Below, in pieces: positions 62,889 through 64,000 of a stretch of DNA of 64,000 bases. Both the position numbers and the translations under genes were made by a program. The notes beneath the pieces were generated by a model. The model saw only the letters and a program-made list of their open reading frames with translations. It searched no databases and had not been told where the DNA came from. The stretch's first letter is position 1. The number at the start of each line of letters is the position of its first letter. Source of the stretch: Lysinibacillus sp. 2017. GTDB taxonomy: Bacteria; Bacillota; Bacilli; Bacillales_A; Planococcaceae. The stretch is taken from NCBI RefSeq assembly GCF_003073375.1, contig NZ_CP029002.1, positions 2,280,001-2,344,000 on the forward strand, written 5' to 3'.

Positions 62889-63224
62889 ATGACCTTGACC
62901 TTACTCCTTGCTCTAATCGCCATGATCTTACTTTTAATCATTCCAGTTACATTGATGTTCGGTACGATTCACAAGCCACCTATGCGAATTTCTTATGTAT
63001 TTATTGGTTTTTATATACTGCATTTTATTCTTTTGGTGAGTAACCTTTATGCAAAGTTTCCTGTAATCATTTGGCAAGTTTCTACTGTTTTGTTACTACT
63101 TTTTGGCCTCATACTATTCACTTTAGAATTCAAGCGTAACAAAGCAATTGCGTTAACATTACTTTTATTAATTTACATTCTCGGTGCACTTGCCCTACTT
63201 TTGGCATTCATTAGTTCCATGTAA
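62889..63224 (+). CDS. Small four-helix membrane protein
   Basis: A 111-aa protein with helices LTLLLALIAMILLLIIPVTL, ISYVFIGFYILHFILLV, VIIWQVSTVLLLLFGLILF and IALTLLLLIYILGALALLL. ATG 62889 after GAAGGGAG; an upstream start adds six residues. Unrecognised; alone. Confidence 0.65.
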   Translation: MTLTLLLALIAMILLLIIPVTLMFGTIHKPPMRISYVFIGFYILHFILLVSNLYAKFPVIIWQVSTVLLLLFGLILFTLEFKRNKAIALTLLLLIYILGALALLLAFISSM

Positions 63225-63230
63225 GTTCTG

Positions 63231-63410
63231 TATAGTTCCCGTTTGGCTTTCAACGCCTCTTATGAACGTTCTATGCCCCACTGCCTCATCGTAGATCAAT
63301 CAGGTGAACATTATATGAATGAATCCGAATCCTATGTAGATGCGGGTCACGCCATTTTAGAACGTCAAGACTCACATGGAAAGGAAATCGTCCAGCTATT
63401 ATTTAATTAG
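63231..63410 (+). pseudogene. Fragment of an FAD-binding dehydrogenase
   Basis: The plus-strand frame ends SMPHCLIVDQSGEHYMNESE followed by SYVDAGHAILERQDSHGKEI and a stop. This motif (LIVDxxGxxxMNExxSYVDAGHA) belongs to the 3-ketosteroid dehydrogenase/fumarate reductase-like FAD family. No start codon or FAD domain is present nearby, so only about 60 codons remain of a roughly 550-aa gene. Confidence 0.7.
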
Positions 63411-63469
63411 CTAAACGATTTTATGAATCCTAAATAGCGTCTTACATTTCTACTTCCCTATACATATTC

Positions 63470-64000
63470 TTAATCATTCCACGTAAACGTATAATGATCA
63501 AACGTGTTCTTTATTATTTCAAAATACTCGTCAACTTCTTGTACCGCCTTCATTTTTTCTGGGTCATCATTCGAGTAGTTGGCAATGGCCTCGATGTACG
63601 CGTCAATAGACACACGTGCAATCTCCATTCCTACCGTACGCTCTAACTCATTAAAAATTGTCCAATAGCGCTCTTCCAATCGAAGTCCATATGGATATGC
63701 TCCTGTTGTAAAAATATAGTCTCCCTCAGCATCCATAGTCACAGTTAAATAGTCTACTTGTTGGCTAAATGACAGGGTTGGCTGGGGATCCATTGGTTGC
63801 AGGTCTTTTGGTATTTTGCTTGCTAAATTGTCTAGTTGTTCTTCCGTAATCCCCGTATATGGTAGATAATTTAATGCCACTTCAGTTTCAGCGAATGCAC
63901 CATCTTCATCTAATCCTATTCTTTTTTCAAACAAGCTAGCATATTTTGCATCATATTCTTTTCCCAATATTAAATAATTTAAATAATCTTCCTCTGTAAT
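63470..64000 (-). CDS. Hypothetical protein, cut by the window edge
   Basis: The frame is open to the last base of the window, so the start is outside. The visible 176 residues are acidic and helical, with ITEEDYLNYLILGKEYDAKY at the edge and a later ITEEQLDNLASKI echo, and SQQVDYLTVTMDAEGDYIFT in a beta-rich middle. No membrane segment in this part. Not recognised; the N-terminal part could be a lipoprotein or membrane domain. Confidence 0.6.
   Translation of the reverse strand: MTEEDYLNYLILGKEYDAKYASLFEKRIGLDEDGAFAETEVALNYLPYTGITEEQLDNLASKIPKDLQPMDPQPTLSFSQQVDYLTVTMDAEGDYIFTTGAYPYGLRLEERYWTIFNELERTVGMEIARVSIDAYIEAIANYSNDDPEKMKAVQEVDEYFEIIKNTFDHYTFTWND

Overview
The window looks like a chromosome segment of a low-GC, endospore-forming Bacillales bacterium. 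Spo0A, SpoIVB, LytH and a SpoIIIA operon are present. The backbone follows the Bacillus order (yqhQ-yqhR-aroQ-pepP-efp-spoIIIA-accB-accC-yqhY-nusB-folD-xseA-xseB-ispA-dxs-yqxC-argR-recN-spoIVB-spo0A), but it is interrupted and partly reduced. The shortened SpoIIIA proteins and the overall style suggest the Lysinibacillus/Solibacillus side of the Bacillales. That placement is inference from the sequence, not a database result.

Positions 1-15541 are the right part of an integrated phage-like element. Its left end lies outside the window, and its tyrosine integrase begins about 140 bases from the 3' end of spo0A. Most genes run leftward: small early genes, a P-loop helicase-like protein beside iteron-like repeats, two scaffold-like proteins, an SU10-type major capsid protein, a tape-measure protein, a terminase-small-subunit-like HTH protein and a serine resolvase. 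No portal, large terminase or neck gene is visible. A Cro/CI-type repressor faces the early genes across three matching 18-bp operators. Between 13.3 and 14.4 kb there are two candidate small RNAs, each with its own promoter and terminator, and a 45-aa cysteine-containing protein.

Positions 15.5-26.8 kb hold the conserved leftward block from spo0A to nusB. It serves sporulation, DNA repair, arginine regulation, isoprenoid precursor synthesis, exonuclease VII and folate metabolism. An eight-copy repeat array of about 55-58 bp per unit sits upstream of nusB (27.1-27.5 kb). glpK and glpD (glycerol use) and yqhY follow.

Positions 31.8-44.3 kb separate accC from yqhY, which are neighbours in B. 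subtilis. This stretch holds a mechanosensitive channel, an HpaB-type flavin monooxygenase, a palindromic repeat element, lytH, a polysaccharide deacetylase, the purine permease pbuO, LysE and MFS transporters, a displaced yqhV, and several small secreted or membrane proteins with many strong terminators and at least one decayed gene.

Positions 44.6-54.3 kb resume the backbone: accC, accB, a reduced spoIIIA operon (AC-AD-AE-AF-AG-AH, with no AA or AB seen and a very short AF and AG), a nitronate monooxygenase, efp, pepP, aroQ, a YqhR-like gene and yqhQ.

Positions 54.5-64 kb hold a heterodimeric ABC exporter, a CPBP-family membrane protease, an ECF sigma factor with an overlapping putative anti-sigma gene, a PadR regulator coupled to a DUF2812 protein, a small membrane protein, a fragment of an FAD-dependent dehydrogenase and one gene cut by the window edge.

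No tRNA, rRNA or CRISPR array was recognised.
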